This document shows positions 15,934 through 26,443 of a DNA stretch of 35,627 nucleotides, in pieces (positions within the stretch are counted from its first letter, which is position 1; every line of letters starts with the position of its first letter). The notes under the pieces were generated by a model. That model had not been told where the DNA came from, did no database searches, and saw only the letters and a program-made list of their open reading frames with translations. Source of the stretch: Bacteroides caecigallinarum (GTDB lineage Bacteria; Bacteroidota; Bacteroidia; Bacteroidales; Bacteroidaceae); assembly GCF_021530995.1 (NCBI RefSeq), contig NZ_JADYTF010000023.1, positions 1 through 35,627 of the forward strand. The letters are read 5' to 3'. Both the position numbers and the translations under genes were made by a program.

Positions 15934-17118
15934 TCAATTACTTCCATCAGAATTAACGGTTTTTAAAACGTCTATATACTTTTCTACCTTAAAATTGCGT
16001 TCCAAATCATCAAAGTATGCATCTTCATGCTCAATATAATAATCCTGAATAATAACATCGTAAACATCCTTATAGTTTTCCGGCATATAATCCAGGCACT
16101 TTCCTACAGTAAATATATAAGGATAATCCTCAAGTGTTTTATATTCACCGCATTTAAAAACCAGCTTATCAATATATGCATTCTCACCTATCTGAAACAA
16201 CCCGACATCAACCAACGCATCATAATCAGGATTATCATTCATCATTCTTTCAATAATCCCCTTCCAATTTTCAATAGGCTGTCTTTTTATTTTTTTTCTT
16301 ATTCTTTTTGCGGCTTTTTTATTCTTACAGTGGATTACTGCACCCTTGAAATGAGGGAATTCCCATCTGTATTTCTTTTTGTTTTCTTCAAAAAAATCCT
16401 TTAAATCGCCATCAGAATATTTCTTCAAATTTTCATTATAATACTTATCCCACTGTAAAGCCAACAAAATATCATCTACACAATTTTCAAAATTACATCG
16501 GGATATATCTGAATTTGAATTTATAAGAATATGAATTCCTTCGGGTGATTTAAAAGGCCTGGAAAATCCTGCTTTGTTACATTTACATAATTCACTTTCG
16601 ACCTCATCCAATATATAATCCTTATTATGGATTTCCTCACATAAGAATCTTTCATCAGAAATTGCATAGCATATATCATCAACTTTTATCCCTGATTTTA
16701 ACTTTAAATACACTTCATTCATGAACTCCAATCCACAATCTGTATCCTCATTCTGAGGAACTCTGTATGTCAACAAATAAATCAATGAAGCATCAGTACT
16801 ATTTTCACTTATACTGGAAGTTGATTCTATTTCTTTTCTTACAGCATCTTTTACTGCTTTATCCAGTTTTTTATCAAGCCCCAGTCGCTTAGCATCAAAA
16901 GCTTTCAACTTATATCTTGAAAAATAATGAAAATACTCATCCTTTGAGCAATCATTATATTTGCCTATATTGGAATACAAGAAGTCAAACTCTGACAAAT
17001 AGACTTTTTCATCATCTATTTTCATAATGACTTTATCAACAAACTCTTCATCATTATAAGCAAACAGACATCCCCCCCATAAAAACAACAGAGAGCAAAC
17101 CATGAGAATTCTTATCAT
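15934..17118 (-). CDS. divergent SurA-like peptidyl-prolyl isomerase
   Basis: A 394-residue exported protein from the ATG at 17118, with a signal peptide (about 1-20, MIRILMV to CLFA). It has the SurA-type N-terminal helices and a short parvulin-like remnant ending SPEGIHILI, the position where active rotamases usually have GxHII. The C-terminal half, rich in Lys, Tyr and Asp, is unlike its neighbours and more AT-rich. Catalytic activity is doubtful. The frame begins six codons earlier at 17136, but that would put the hydrophobic segment further in and run into the guaB terminator. First of three SurA-like genes in a row. Confidence 0.72.
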   Translation of the reverse strand: MIRILMVCSLLFLWGGCLFAYNDEEFVDKVIMKIDDEKVYLSEFDFLYSNIGKYNDCSKDEYFHYFSRYKLKAFDAKRLGLDKKLDKAVKDAVRKEIESTSSISENSTDASLIYLLTYRVPQNEDTDCGLEFMNEVYLKLKSGIKVDDICYAISDERFLCEEIHNKDYILDEVESELCKCNKAGFSRPFKSPEGIHILINSNSDISRCNFENCVDDILLALQWDKYYNENLKKYSDGDLKDFFEENKKKYRWEFPHFKGAVIHCKNKKAAKRIRKKIKRQPIENWKGIIERMMNDNPDYDALVDVGLFQIGENAYIDKLVFKCGEYKTLEDYPYIFTVGKCLDYMPENYKDVYDVIIQDYYIEHEDAYFDDLERNFKVEKYIDVLKTVNSDGSN

Positions 17119-17126
17119 ATCATAAC

Positions 17127-17178
17127 AAAAAGGCATGGATTATACATAAGCGTAAGCGCATTATATACAATCCATGCC
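17127..17178 (-). terminator. guaB intrinsic terminator
   Basis: GGCATGGATT (17132-17141) pairs perfectly over 10 bp with AATCCATGCC (17169-17178) around a 27-base loop that can itself pair in part. On the minus strand five T follow (17131-17127). It ends guaB and overlaps the start of the next gene's leader. Confidence 0.8.
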
Positions 17179-17204
17179 AACTCTAATATTATATTATATT
17201 CTTA

Positions 17205-18686
<1,482 letters not shown>

Positions 18687-18711
18687 TTATGCTTTTGATT
18701 ATTATTGCGTG

Positions 18712-18743
18712 CAAATATACTATTTTTATACGAATTATATAAA
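18712..18743 (-). promoter_or_regulatory. guaB promoter
   Basis: On the minus strand TATATTTG (18719-18712) matches TAnnTTTG exactly. TTTA (18743-18740), one mismatch from TTTG, lies 20 bases upstream. The leader would be about 25 nt. Confidence 0.65.
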
Positions 18744-18774
18744 TAGTATGAAACACATTAACATATTTTTATGA

Positions 18775-18812
18775 CAAAAAAAGCTTCGCTCAACCACATA
18801 GGAGAGCGAAGC
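18775..18812 (-). terminator. recQ intrinsic terminator
   Basis: GCTTCGCTC (18783-18791) pairs perfectly with GAGCGAAGC (18804-18812). On the minus strand seven or more T follow. It lies 15 bases after the recQ stop. Confidence 0.88.
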
Positions 18813-18826
18813 CAAATAAATATTTT

Positions 18827-21010
18827 TCAATTTGCCATTTCTGAAATAAACTTGATCCTAACAAGTCTTATTTCCTCTTCAGTGTAATCATCACCAAGTT
18901 CGTCCATGGCATCCTCTATCTTATCTGTTTCAGATTCCTTGAAATAATCATAAATGTCAAGCATGTGATCCTCATCCATAATCTCTTCAAGGAAGTAGTC
19001 TATATTAAGTTTTGTTCCTGAATAAACTATAGCCTCAACCTCATCCAGCAAATCAACGAAATCTATACCTTTAGCCACTGCTATATCATCAAGAGCCACT
19101 TTTCTGTCAATACTCTGTATAATCGACACTTTTAGTTTTGACTTATTGGCCACTGTACGTACTCTCAAATCTTCAGGTCTGTCAATTTCATTCTCTTCGC
19201 AATGAGTCTTTATCAGATCACAGAATTCCTGACCATATCGTTTAGCCTTTCCAGCACCTACACCTGGAATGTTCTGCAATTCTTCAAGAGTCACAGGATA
19301 AATAGTAGCCATAGCTTCCAAAGATGGATCCTGGAAAATCACATAAGGTGGTACATCCAGTTTCTTTGACATCTTTTTGCGCAAATCCTTAAGCATCGAG
19401 TATAGCACAGGATCCACCGCACACGATGCTCCTCCACGCATCGGAGTTTCTTCTACTTCATCTTCATCGAAATCTGTATCTTCAACTATTTTGAATGATT
19501 TCGGATTCTTGAGGAATTTATGCCCGCTTGGTGTTACTTTAAGCAATCCATAATTCTCAACATCCTTAACCAGATATCCGGCTATTAAAGCCTGACGTAT
19601 CACTGAATTCCATAAGCGCTCCTCTTCTCCCATTCCCGAACCGAATACTTCCAGTTCATCATGTTTATGAGCCAACACTTCTGATGTTTCTTTTCCGAGC
19701 AATACATCTATAATATAATCTTGTTTGAAATTTTCTTTAACTGCAACGATTGTTTCAATCACTGCACACAATAATTCCTGAGCCTCCACTTGTTTCTTTG
19801 GATTTAAACAGTTATCACAATTACCACAATTATCTTCAGTATATTCCTCACCGAAATAGTGTAACAATATTTTTCTTCTACAAACTGATGACTCAGCATA
19901 AGCCGCAGTTTCAAGAAGAAGCTGTTTTCCTATTTCCTGTTCAGACACAGGTTTACCCTGCATGAACTTCTCCAATTTCTGCAAATCCTTGTTCGAATAG
20001 AATGCTATACACTGACCTTCTCCACCATCTCTTCCCGCACGTCCTGTTTCCTGATAATACCCTTCAAGACTCTTTGGAATATCATAATGCAATACATACC
20101 TTACGTCCGGTTTGTCTATACCCATACCGAAAGCTATTGTAGCGACAATGACATCGATATTCTCTTTCAGGAAATCATCCTGATTGGCATTTCTTGTAGA
20201 AGCATCCATACCTGCATGATATGGCCTTGCCTTAATACCGTTTGCAACCAAGATTTCAGCCAATTCTTCAACTTTCTTCCTGCTTAAGCAATAAATAATT
20301 CCGGATTTCTCAGGATTCTGCTTAATAAACTTTATAATATCACGGTCAATATTATTTGTTTTCGGACGTACCTCGTAATACAAATTAGGACGATTGAATG
20401 AAGACTTAAATTCAGCCGCATCTGTCATTCCCAAGTTTTTCTGAATATCCATTTTCACTTTAGGAGTAGCAGTAGCTGTCAATGCAATGACAGGTGCTTT
20501 ACCAATCTCGTTGATAATTGGACGTATTCTTCTGTATTCGGGACGGAAGTCGTGCCCCCATTCAGATATACAGTGAGCCTCATCGATGGCATAAAATGAA
20601 ATTTTCACATGCTTAAGAAAATCCACATTTTCCTCCTTCGTGAGTGACTCCGGTGCCACATATAACAATTTAGTTTTACCAGAAGAAATATCAGATTTAA
20701 CCTGGTCTATAGCCGACTTGGACAACGAAGAATTAATGAAATGAGCAACACCATCTTCTTCGCTAAAGTTACGCATAGCATCTACCTGATTCTTCATAAG
20801 TGCAATCAGCGGTGAAATCACAATAGCAGTTCCTTCCATTAAAAGTGAAGGCAACTGATAGCACAGCGATTTTCCTCCACCTGTAGGCATCAACACAAAA
20901 GTATCATTACCATCAAGAAGGCTTCTAATAATAGCTTCCTGGTTTCCTTTGAAAGTATCAAAACCGAAATACTTCTTCAACTGCTCTGTCAAATTGATTT
21001 TTTCCGCCAT
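18827..21010 (-). CDS. recQ: ATP-dependent DNA helicase RecQ
   Basis: A 3'-5' helicase for recombination and replication fork repair. The 727-residue protein has Walker A GGGKS with Lys47, the DEAH box at 143-146, and the helicase C half with the QETGRAGRDG motif. A zinc-binding segment follows, with Cys in CRRKILLHYF and the CGNCDNC cluster, then a winged helix, and an HRDC domain (about 540-620, containing LQNIPGVGAGKAKRYG). An acidic helical tail of about 100 residues follows, longer than the E. coli protein. It has a consensus promoter and a terminator of its own. Confidence 0.92.
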   Translation of the reverse strand: MAEKINLTEQLKKYFGFDTFKGNQEAIIRSLLDGNDTFVLMPTGGGKSLCYQLPSLLMEGTAIVISPLIALMKNQVDAMRNFSEEDGVAHFINSSLSKSAIDQVKSDISSGKTKLLYVAPESLTKEENVDFLKHVKISFYAIDEAHCISEWGHDFRPEYRRIRPIINEIGKAPVIALTATATPKVKMDIQKNLGMTDAAEFKSSFNRPNLYYEVRPKTNNIDRDIIKFIKQNPEKSGIIYCLSRKKVEELAEILVANGIKARPYHAGMDASTRNANQDDFLKENIDVIVATIAFGMGIDKPDVRYVLHYDIPKSLEGYYQETGRAGRDGGEGQCIAFYSNKDLQKLEKFMQGKPVSEQEIGKQLLLETAAYAESSVCRRKILLHYFGEEYTEDNCGNCDNCLNPKKQVEAQELLCAVIETIVAVKENFKQDYIIDVLLGKETSEVLAHKHDELEVFGSGMGEEERLWNSVIRQALIAGYLVKDVENYGLLKVTPSGHKFLKNPKSFKIVEDTDFDEDEVEETPMRGGASCAVDPVLYSMLKDLRKKMSKKLDVPPYVIFQDPSLEAMATIYPVTLEELQNIPGVGAGKAKRYGQEFCDLIKTHCEENEIDRPEDLRVRTVANKSKLKVSIIQSIDRKVALDDIAVAKGIDFVDLLDEVEAIVYSGTKLNIDYFLEEIMDEDHMLDIYDYFKESETDKIEDAMDELGDDYTEEEIRLVRIKFISEMAN

Positions 21011-21062
21011 TGCTTCCTATGAATTAAATGATTTTACGATATACTGAAAAGTTCTTATGTAA

Positions 21063-21095
21063 CAAAGTTATAAACAACTTTCAATATTACGCAAA
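21063..21095 (-). promoter_or_regulatory. recQ promoter
   Basis: On the minus strand TTTG (21095-21092), 21 bases, then TAACTTTG (21070-21063): an exact match to both Bacteroides elements. It lies between clpX and recQ, so recQ can be expressed separately from the clp genes. Confidence 0.78.
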
Positions 21096-21144
21096 TAAAA
21101 GAAGAAAAAAAATCGTCAAGACATGCATTTTTTTCTTAATCAAT

Positions 21145-22395
21145 TTAAACAGACTGCAAACGTGAGATATTCGACTTTTCCATCTGCTCCTTGGCATATT
21201 CCAATGTTACGACAAATTCACTTACATTTCGTGAAGGTACACTGTACATCACATCAATCATTATTGTCTCAACAATGGCTCTCAATCCGCGGGCACCCAG
21301 TTTGTACTCTACCGCCTTGTCTACAATATACTCCAAAACTTCTGGTTGGAAAACAAGTTTCACACCATCCATTTCAAGAAGTTTAATGTATTGTTTGATA
21401 ATAGAGTTCTTTGGTTCTGTCAATATATTACGCAACGCATTTCTGTCAAGAGGATTAAGATAAGTCAGAATAGGAAGACGACCGATAATTTCAGGTATCA
21501 GTCCAAACGATTTCAAATCCTGAGGTGCAATATATTGCATCATATTGCTGCGGTCTATCTTGACAGCCTCCTTGATAGAGTTATATCCTACCACGTTAGT
21601 ATTCATTCGCTGTGCTATCTTGCGTTCTATACCTTCGAACGCCCCTCCACAGATAAACAGAATATTCTTCGTGTTGACAGGAATCATCTTCTGGTCAGGA
21701 TGTTTTCGTCCTCCTTGTGGCGGAACGTTCACAATAGAGCCCTCCAGCAATTTCAGCAAACCTTGCTGAACACCTTCACCGCTAACGTCACGTGTGATTG
21801 AAGGATTATCACCTTTACGCGCAATTTTGTCTATCTCGTCAATAAACACAATACCACGCTCAGCTTCTTCGACATTATAGTCGGCAACCTGAAGTAAACG
21901 TGTCAGCAAACTCTCAATATCTTCACCTACATAGCCTGCCTCAGTCAAGACAGTAGCATCAACAATAGTGAATGGCACTTTCAACAGTTTAGCTATAGTA
22001 CGTGCAAGCAGTGTCTTACCTGTACCGGTACTACCAACCATTATAATATTGGATTTTTCAATTTCCACATCATTGCTGTCCGAGACCTGGAGCAAACGTT
22101 TATAATGATTGTATACAGCCACAGACAAGTATCTTTTGGCATCATCCTGACCTATAACATATTGATCAAGAAAAGCCTTAATTTCAGCAGGCTTAGGCAA
22201 TTCTTCCAACTGAAGATTACCTGCCTTTCCTGAATTAGAACGTTTGTTGGCTTCCTTTACAATCTCATGTGCCTGCTCCACACATGAATCACAAATACAG
22301 CCATTTACACCGGTTATCAGAAAACTCACCTCATTTTCTGTACGTCCACAAAAGCTGCACTTGTTTCTATTTCTAGTTGTTTTTGAATTTTCCAA
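21145..22395 (-). CDS. clpX: ClpX, ATPase subunit of the Clp protease
   Basis: Unfolds tagged proteins and feeds them into ClpP. The 416-residue protein has an N-terminal zinc-binding domain (Cys13, Cys16, Cys35, Cys38), Walker A GSTGTGKT (121-128, Lys127) and Walker B VFIDEID (183-189). The IGF-type loop needed for ClpP docking should lie around the [13 protein letters not shown] segment. It lies 32 bases after clpP, in the usual order tig-clpP-clpX. Confidence 0.95.
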   Translation of the reverse strand: MENSKTTRNRNKCSFCGRTENEVSFLITGVNGCICDSCVEQAHEIVKEANKRSNSGKAGNLQLEELPKPAEIKAFLDQYVIGQDDAKRYLSVAVYNHYKRLLQVSDSNDVEIEKSNIIMVGSTGTGKTLLARTIAKLLKVPFTIVDATVLTEAGYVGEDIESLLTRLLQVADYNVEEAERGIVFIDEIDKIARKGDNPSITRDVSGEGVQQGLLKLLEGSIVNVPPQGGRKHPDQKMIPVNTKNILFICGGAFEGIERKIAQRMNTNVVGYNSIKEAVKIDRSNMMQYIAPQDLKSFGLIPEIIGRLPILTYLNPLDRNALRNILTEPKNSIIKQYIKLLEMDGVKLVFQPEVLEYIVDKAVEYKLGARGLRAIVETIMIDVMYSVPSRNVSEFVVTLEYAKEQMEKSNISRLQSV

Positions 22396-22427
22396 TGACT
22401 ATAAATTTTAGTTCTTAAGTTTTTTGT

Positions 22428-23099
22428 TTACAAAGAAGGCTTACGAGACATAACCTCGTCAATAATACCATATTCCTTAGCTTCCTGTGCAGTCATCCAG
22501 TAATCTCTGTCAGAGTCAGCCCATACTTTATCAAAATCAGTATGTGAATGTTCAGCCACAATAGTATAAAGTTCTTTTTTCAGCTTCAATATCTCACGAG
22601 CTGTTATTTCGATATCAGAAGCCTGTCCTTGAGCACCACCAAGAGGCTGGTGAATCATCACGCGCGAATGTGTCAATGCTGAACGTTTGCCTTCCTGACC
22701 AGCTACAAGCAATACGGCAGCCATAGAAGCAGCAAGACCGGTACAGAACGTAGCCACATCACTGCTGATGAACTGCATAGTGTCATAAATACCCAATCCG
22801 GCATATACCGAGCCACCAGGAGAGTTTATATATATTGAGATGTCTCTACTTGAATCTATTGAGTCAAGATATAGCAACTGAGCCTGCAAGGTATTGGCAG
22901 TGTAATCATTGATTTCTGTCCCCAAAAAGATGATACGATCCATCATCAAACGTGAGAACACATCAAGCTGAGTAACATTCAGCTGTCTTTCCTCAAGGAT
23001 ATACGGATTCAGATAACCAGCCTGCGACTTTATAACATCGTCGAGCACCATACTGCTCATACCCAAATGCTTGGTTGCATATTTTCTAAAATCATTCAT
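22428..23099 (-). CDS. clpP: ClpP protease subunit
   Basis: Barrel-forming serine protease of the ClpXP machine. The 223-residue protein has the complete catalytic triad: Ser125 in GLAASMA, His150 in VMIHQPLGG and Asp199 in the DSDRDYWM segment. An N-terminal stretch of about 20-25 residues is probably removed by self-processing. It lies between tig and clpX, separated from tig by 154 bases that contain repeated AAGCCTC motifs and a hairpin. Confidence 0.95.
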   Translation of the reverse strand: MNDFRKYATKHLGMSSMVLDDVIKSQAGYLNPYILEERQLNVTQLDVFSRLMMDRIIFLGTEINDYTANTLQAQLLYLDSIDSSRDISIYINSPGGSVYAGLGIYDTMQFISSDVATFCTGLAASMAAVLLVAGQEGKRSALTHSRVMIHQPLGGAQGQASDIEITAREILKLKKELYTIVAEHSHTDFDKVWADSDRDYWMTAQEAKEYGIIDEVMSRKPSL

Positions 23100-23167
23100 A
23101 AGTTATATTTTTTACTTGTAAAAATACAGAAAGAGACTTTTAGCCATTTCTTTTCCGAGTACAGGAC

Positions 23168-23241
23168 AAGAGCTTGCACCAACCAGAAAAGCCTCGGTTA
23201 AAAGCCTCTTCCATTTTATAAGCCTCAGCAATTAACTTCAG
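23168..23241 (-). repeat. AAGCCTC repeats and a bulged hairpin in the tig-clpP gap
   Basis: On the plus strand AAGCCTC occurs at 23189, 23202 and 23220, with a related CAGCCTG near 23240. AAGAGCTT (23168-23175) can pair with AAGCCTCTT (23202-23210) with one bulged base, enclosing a further AACC/GGTT stem. It could slow or process the tig-clpP transcript; no U tract makes it a clear terminator. Confidence 0.35.
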
Positions 23242-23253
23242 CCTGGAATTATA

Positions 23254-24600
23254 TTACTGAAACATTTTGTTGAAATCTTCTACAGATACAGCTTTGTGGT
23301 TCAATGTTACCTGACCCTTAACAGCTTCAGCAAGCTTAGCTTCAATAGCTCTGTTCACAAGAGCTTCTACGCTTTCACGCTTCTTAAGCATTTCCTTAGA
23401 GTAGTTTTCAAGCAATTCTTCAGGAACATTGATCATACCGTACTGAGCGAACTGAGCACGAGTAGCTTCCTTAGCCATATTCTGGATGTCAGCCTGCTCA
23501 ATCTTGATACCGTTAGCTTCAACAAGTTTTTCCTTAATCAAGTGCCATGTAAGTTCTTCAAGGCTCTTTTCGTAGTTTTCGTTCACGTATTCTTCGCCTT
23601 TTTCCTTGTTATTGTCAAGCATGATACGCTTCATCAAGTCGTCAGCAAATTCCAATTTACCAACCTTACCCATTGTGTAAGTACGCAAGTCGATAAGGAA
23701 CTTATAGTCGCTGTCTGCTACGAACTGAGTAGCGATGCTTTCCTTAACCTGAGCACGGAATTCTTCTTCGTTTGAAGCTTTACCTTCGCCAAGAACCTGA
23801 TCGAACAATTCCTGATTCAATTCACCCGGAATCATACGAGTGATTTCTTCAATCTGGAAGCTGAAGTTACCTTTGTAGTTAGCAACTTCTTCTTTCTTAA
23901 CTTTCAGAAGAGAAGCAAGTTCAGCTTCGTTGTTGTCGAAAGCTACAGATGGGTTGAACACCAATACAGTGTTTACCTTAGCATCGTTGAAGATAGCTTT
24001 CTGGTCGTCGTTCTTCATGTATGTAGGCATCATAACTGCACCTTCAACCTGAACACCACCCTCTTTAGTATTACCATTTTCGTCAAGTTCAGCCAAAAGA
24101 CCTTTCAGCATATCTTTATCCTGATAGTCTTCCACTTTGTCATATTTAGCTGTACGCTGTCTGTACATATTAACCTGCTGTTCTACCATTTCGTCTGTTA
24201 CATCTATATCATAGTAGTCTACAGTATCATTGTTTGACAATTCGATAGAGAATTCAGGAGCCAAAGCGATATCGAAAGAAAATTCAAAGTTTTCGTCTTT
24301 TTCGAAGTTAGCGTTGTTTTCCTTTGGAAGTGGAGTACCCAGCATGTTCACTTTGTTTTCGCGGATATATTCACCAACTTTTTCCTGCAACAGTTTGTCA
24401 ACTTCTTCAAGAAGTACAGATACACCATACTGTTTTTTGATAAGTCCCATTGGAACCATACCCTTACGGAAACCAGGCATATTCACTCTCTGGCGAAGTG
24501 TCTTCAACGCTTTCTCAACTTTTTCCTGATAGTCTGCTTTTTCGATTTGCGCAGTAAGTACAGCACTAACACTGCTTACATTCTGTAATGAAATATTCAT
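23254..24600 (-). CDS. tig: trigger factor, ribosome-bound chaperone
   Basis: Binds the ribosome exit tunnel and shields nascent chains. The 448-residue protein has the ribosome-docking signature GFRKGMVP, with Phe44-Arg45-Lys46 at the same numbers as in E. coli. The middle region, where other species have an FKBP-type isomerase domain, is present but divergent. A helical C-terminal arm region (from about 270) ends the protein. Codon use is strongly biased, indicating high expression, and two promoter matches lie directly upstream. First gene of the tig-clpP-clpX set. Confidence 0.92.
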   Translation of the reverse strand: MNISLQNVSSVSAVLTAQIEKADYQEKVEKALKTLRQRVNMPGFRKGMVPMGLIKKQYGVSVLLEEVDKLLQEKVGEYIRENKVNMLGTPLPKENNANFEKDENFEFSFDIALAPEFSIELSNNDTVDYYDIDVTDEMVEQQVNMYRQRTAKYDKVEDYQDKDMLKGLLAELDENGNTKEGGVQVEGAVMMPTYMKNDDQKAIFNDAKVNTVLVFNPSVAFDNNEAELASLLKVKKEEVANYKGNFSFQIEEITRMIPGELNQELFDQVLGEGKASNEEEFRAQVKESIATQFVADSDYKFLIDLRTYTMGKVGKLEFADDLMKRIMLDNNKEKGEEYVNENYEKSLEELTWHLIKEKLVEANGIKIEQADIQNMAKEATRAQFAQYGMINVPEELLENYSKEMLKKRESVEALVNRAIEAKLAEAVKGQVTLNHKAVSVEDFNKMFQ

Positions 24601-24637
24601 TTCTTAAGTGTTTTATATTAATTATTATTCTTATTTT

Positions 24638-24667
24638 CAAAAGTATAAACTTTTTGGGGTGTGCAAA
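24638..24667 (-). promoter_or_regulatory. tig promoter P2 (proximal)
   Basis: On the minus strand TTTG (24667-24664), 18 bases, then TACTTTTG (24645-24638). The -7 box is exact but the spacing is one base below the usual 19-21. Its -33 element is the last four bases of the P1 -7 box. Confidence 0.45.
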
Positions 24668-24695
24668 AATAGTGTTTAATCTTGCAACTACCAAA
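24664..24695 (-). promoter_or_regulatory. tig promoter P1 (distal)
   Basis: On the minus strand TTTG (24695-24692), 20 bases, then TATTTTTG (24671-24664), exact matches at ideal spacing. The leader to the tig ATG would be about 57 nt. Confidence 0.7.
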
Positions 24696-24740
24696 AAGTC
24701 AGAACAAAAAAAATTTCAAATAAGCCGTCACACGATTTGA

Positions 24741-25571
24741 TTAATCGCGTTCCGGTTGTACCTGGAAGTCTTTTTTTCTAAGCACAAAACTATTACTCAA
24801 ATATTTTTCACGCACAATTTTGTTTTCTGCTAGTTCTTCCGGAGTACCCTGGAAAAGAATTCTTCCTTCAAACAACAGATATGCCCTATCCGTAATGCTC
24901 AAAGTTTCCTGAACATTATGGTCGGTTATCAGAATTCCGATATTCTTATCCTTCAGCTTCCAAACAATATGCTGAATATCCTCCACCGCAATAGGGTCTA
25001 CACCGGCAAACGGTTCATCAAGCATTATGAATTTCGGATCGATAGCCAGACATCTGGCAATCTCAGTTCTTCTGCGTTCACCTCCCGACAGTTGATCTCC
25101 CAGATTCTTTCTTACTTTCTGTAATCTGAATTCAGCGATAAGGCTTTCCAGTTTATCCTTTTGGTATTCCGGACTTTTGTTTGTAAGTTCCAATACTGAA
25201 GCTATATTATCCTCCACACTCATTTTTCTGAACACCGAAGCCTCCTGTGCCAAATAACCAATTCCCTTCTGTGCACGCTTATAGACAGGATATGATGTTA
25301 TATCTTCATCATTCAAAAAAATATGCCCTTCATTTGGAACAATCAGTCCGGTTGTCATATAGAACGATGTAGTTTTTCCTGCGCCGTTAGGTCCAAGTAA
25401 ACCTACGATTTCTCCCTGTTTTACATTTATCGACACATCGTTTACTACAGTTCTTTTACCATATTTCTTGACAAGATTCTCCGTACGAAGTACCATACAT
25501 TCGTTATAATCCACCTGTGAGCTTGTACCCCCAGCGTTACCTTCGTATTCTTTATCTTTCAATTCTTCCAT
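24741..25571 (-). CDS. lptB: LptB, lipopolysaccharide export ABC transporter ATPase
   Basis: ATP hydrolysis by LptB drives lipopolysaccharide out of the inner membrane with LptFG. From ATG 25571 the protein has 276 residues: Walker A GPNGAGKTT (60-68), a Q-loop in YLAQEAS, signature LSGGERRR, Walker B FIMLDEPFAGVDP and the H-loop ITDHN. PFAGVDP is typical of LptB rather than of amino acid transporters. The frame extends to 25589, but that codon lies inside the promoter box. The family usually begins at the later MVLRTENL (25496), so residues 1-25 (acidic, Gly/Ser-rich) would be an extension if translated. Confidence 0.88.
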   Translation of the reverse strand: MEELKDKEYEGNAGGTSSQVDYNECMVLRTENLVKKYGKRTVVNDVSINVKQGEIVGLLGPNGAGKTTSFYMTTGLIVPNEGHIFLNDEDITSYPVYKRAQKGIGYLAQEASVFRKMSVEDNIASVLELTNKSPEYQKDKLESLIAEFRLQKVRKNLGDQLSGGERRRTEIARCLAIDPKFIMLDEPFAGVDPIAVEDIQHIVWKLKDKNIGILITDHNVQETLSITDRAYLLFEGRILFQGTPEELAENKIVREKYLSNSFVLRKKDFQVQPERD

Positions 25572-25588
25572 ATAGACAATTTTGAGCA

Positions 25589-25596
25589 CAAAAGTA
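25589..25596 (-). promoter_or_regulatory. lptB promoter, -7 box TACTTTTG
   Basis: Exact TAnnTTTG match on the minus strand. Transcription would begin near 25582, so the ATG at 25571 would have a leader of only about 11 nt. No TTTG is seen at -33. Confidence 0.55.
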
Positions 25597-25670
25597 GTAA
25601 AATTCTTGGGTTATATGGTCATTTCCATTAAAATCATCCTATCTTTTATTATTTAATAGCTAAAAAACAG

Positions 25671-25678
25671 TACTTTTG
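25671..25678 (+). promoter_or_regulatory. mlaE-mlaF promoter, -7 box TACTTTTG
   Basis: Exact TAnnTTTG match on the plus strand, identical to the facing lptB box 75 bases away. Transcription would begin near 25685, which rules out the ATG at 25676 and supports the one at 25700. The -33 element is not clear. Confidence 0.6.
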
Positions 25679-25699
25679 CAACAAATTATTTTTAACATC

Positions 25700-26443
25700 A
25701 TGATAAGACCAATCAGTATTTTAGGTAAATACGTCATTCTCATGGGCAGAGTTTTTTCACGTCCAGAAAGAATTAGGATGTATTTCAAACAATATGTGAA
25801 CGAATTATTCCAACTCGGAATAAATTCCATTGGAATAGTACTCCTTATTTCATTCTTCATAGGAGCCGTTATATGTATCCAGATAAAGCTCAACATAGAA
25901 AGTCCATGGATGCCGAGATTCGTAGTAGGATATACCACACGCGAAATCCTGTTGCTTGAATTTTCATCAGCCATAATGTGTCTGATACTGGCAGGTAAGG
26001 TAGGTTCCAACATAGCTTCTGAGATTGGCACAATGCGTGTCACACAACAAATAGACGCACTTGAAATTATGGGTATAAACTCAGCCTCATATCTTATACT
26101 TCCTAAAATATTGGGACTTATGACAATGATTCCATTTCTGGTTATTTTCAGTATATTTGCAGGAATTGTCGGGGCTTTCTGTACAGCATGGTTTGCAGGA
26201 ATAATGAATGCAACGGACCTTGAATATGGTCTCCAATACTGCTTCATCGAATGGTATATATGGTGTAGTTTTATCAAGTCGTTATTCTTTGCATTTATTA
26301 TAGCCAGCGTTTCGGCTTATTTCGGTTACACGGTAGAAGGTGGCTCCATTTCAGTAGGTAAAGCCAGTACAAATGCTGTAGTATCAAGCAGCGTACTCAT
26401 TCTATTCTCAGATTTAATTCTTACACAACTATTAATGGGATGA
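25700..26443 (+). CDS. mlaE: MlaE-family phospholipid transport permease
   Basis: Inner membrane permease of an Mla-type (MCE) system that moves phospholipids between the membranes and keeps the outer membrane asymmetric. The 247-residue protein has five to six hydrophobic segments and the MlaE signatures EFSSAIMCLILAGKVGS and ASEIGTMRVTQQIDALEIMG, the loop that couples to the ATPase. Its stop overlaps the mlaF start as ATGA, indicating coupled translation. No MCE-domain substrate-binding gene (mlaD) follows in this window. Confidence 0.87.
   Translation: MIRPISILGKYVILMGRVFSRPERIRMYFKQYVNELFQLGINSIGIVLLISFFIGAVICIQIKLNIESPWMPRFVVGYTTREILLLEFSSAIMCLILAGKVGSNIASEIGTMRVTQQIDALEIMGINSASYLILPKILGLMTMIPFLVIFSIFAGIVGAFCTAWFAGIMNATDLEYGLQYCFIEWYIWCSFIKSLFFAFIIASVSAYFGYTVEGGSISVGKASTNAVVSSSVLILFSDLILTQLLMG

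Noticed and set aside
25676-25699. Eight-codon extension of mlaE
   Set aside because: The first codon overlaps the -7 promoter box, so it would not be in the mRNA.
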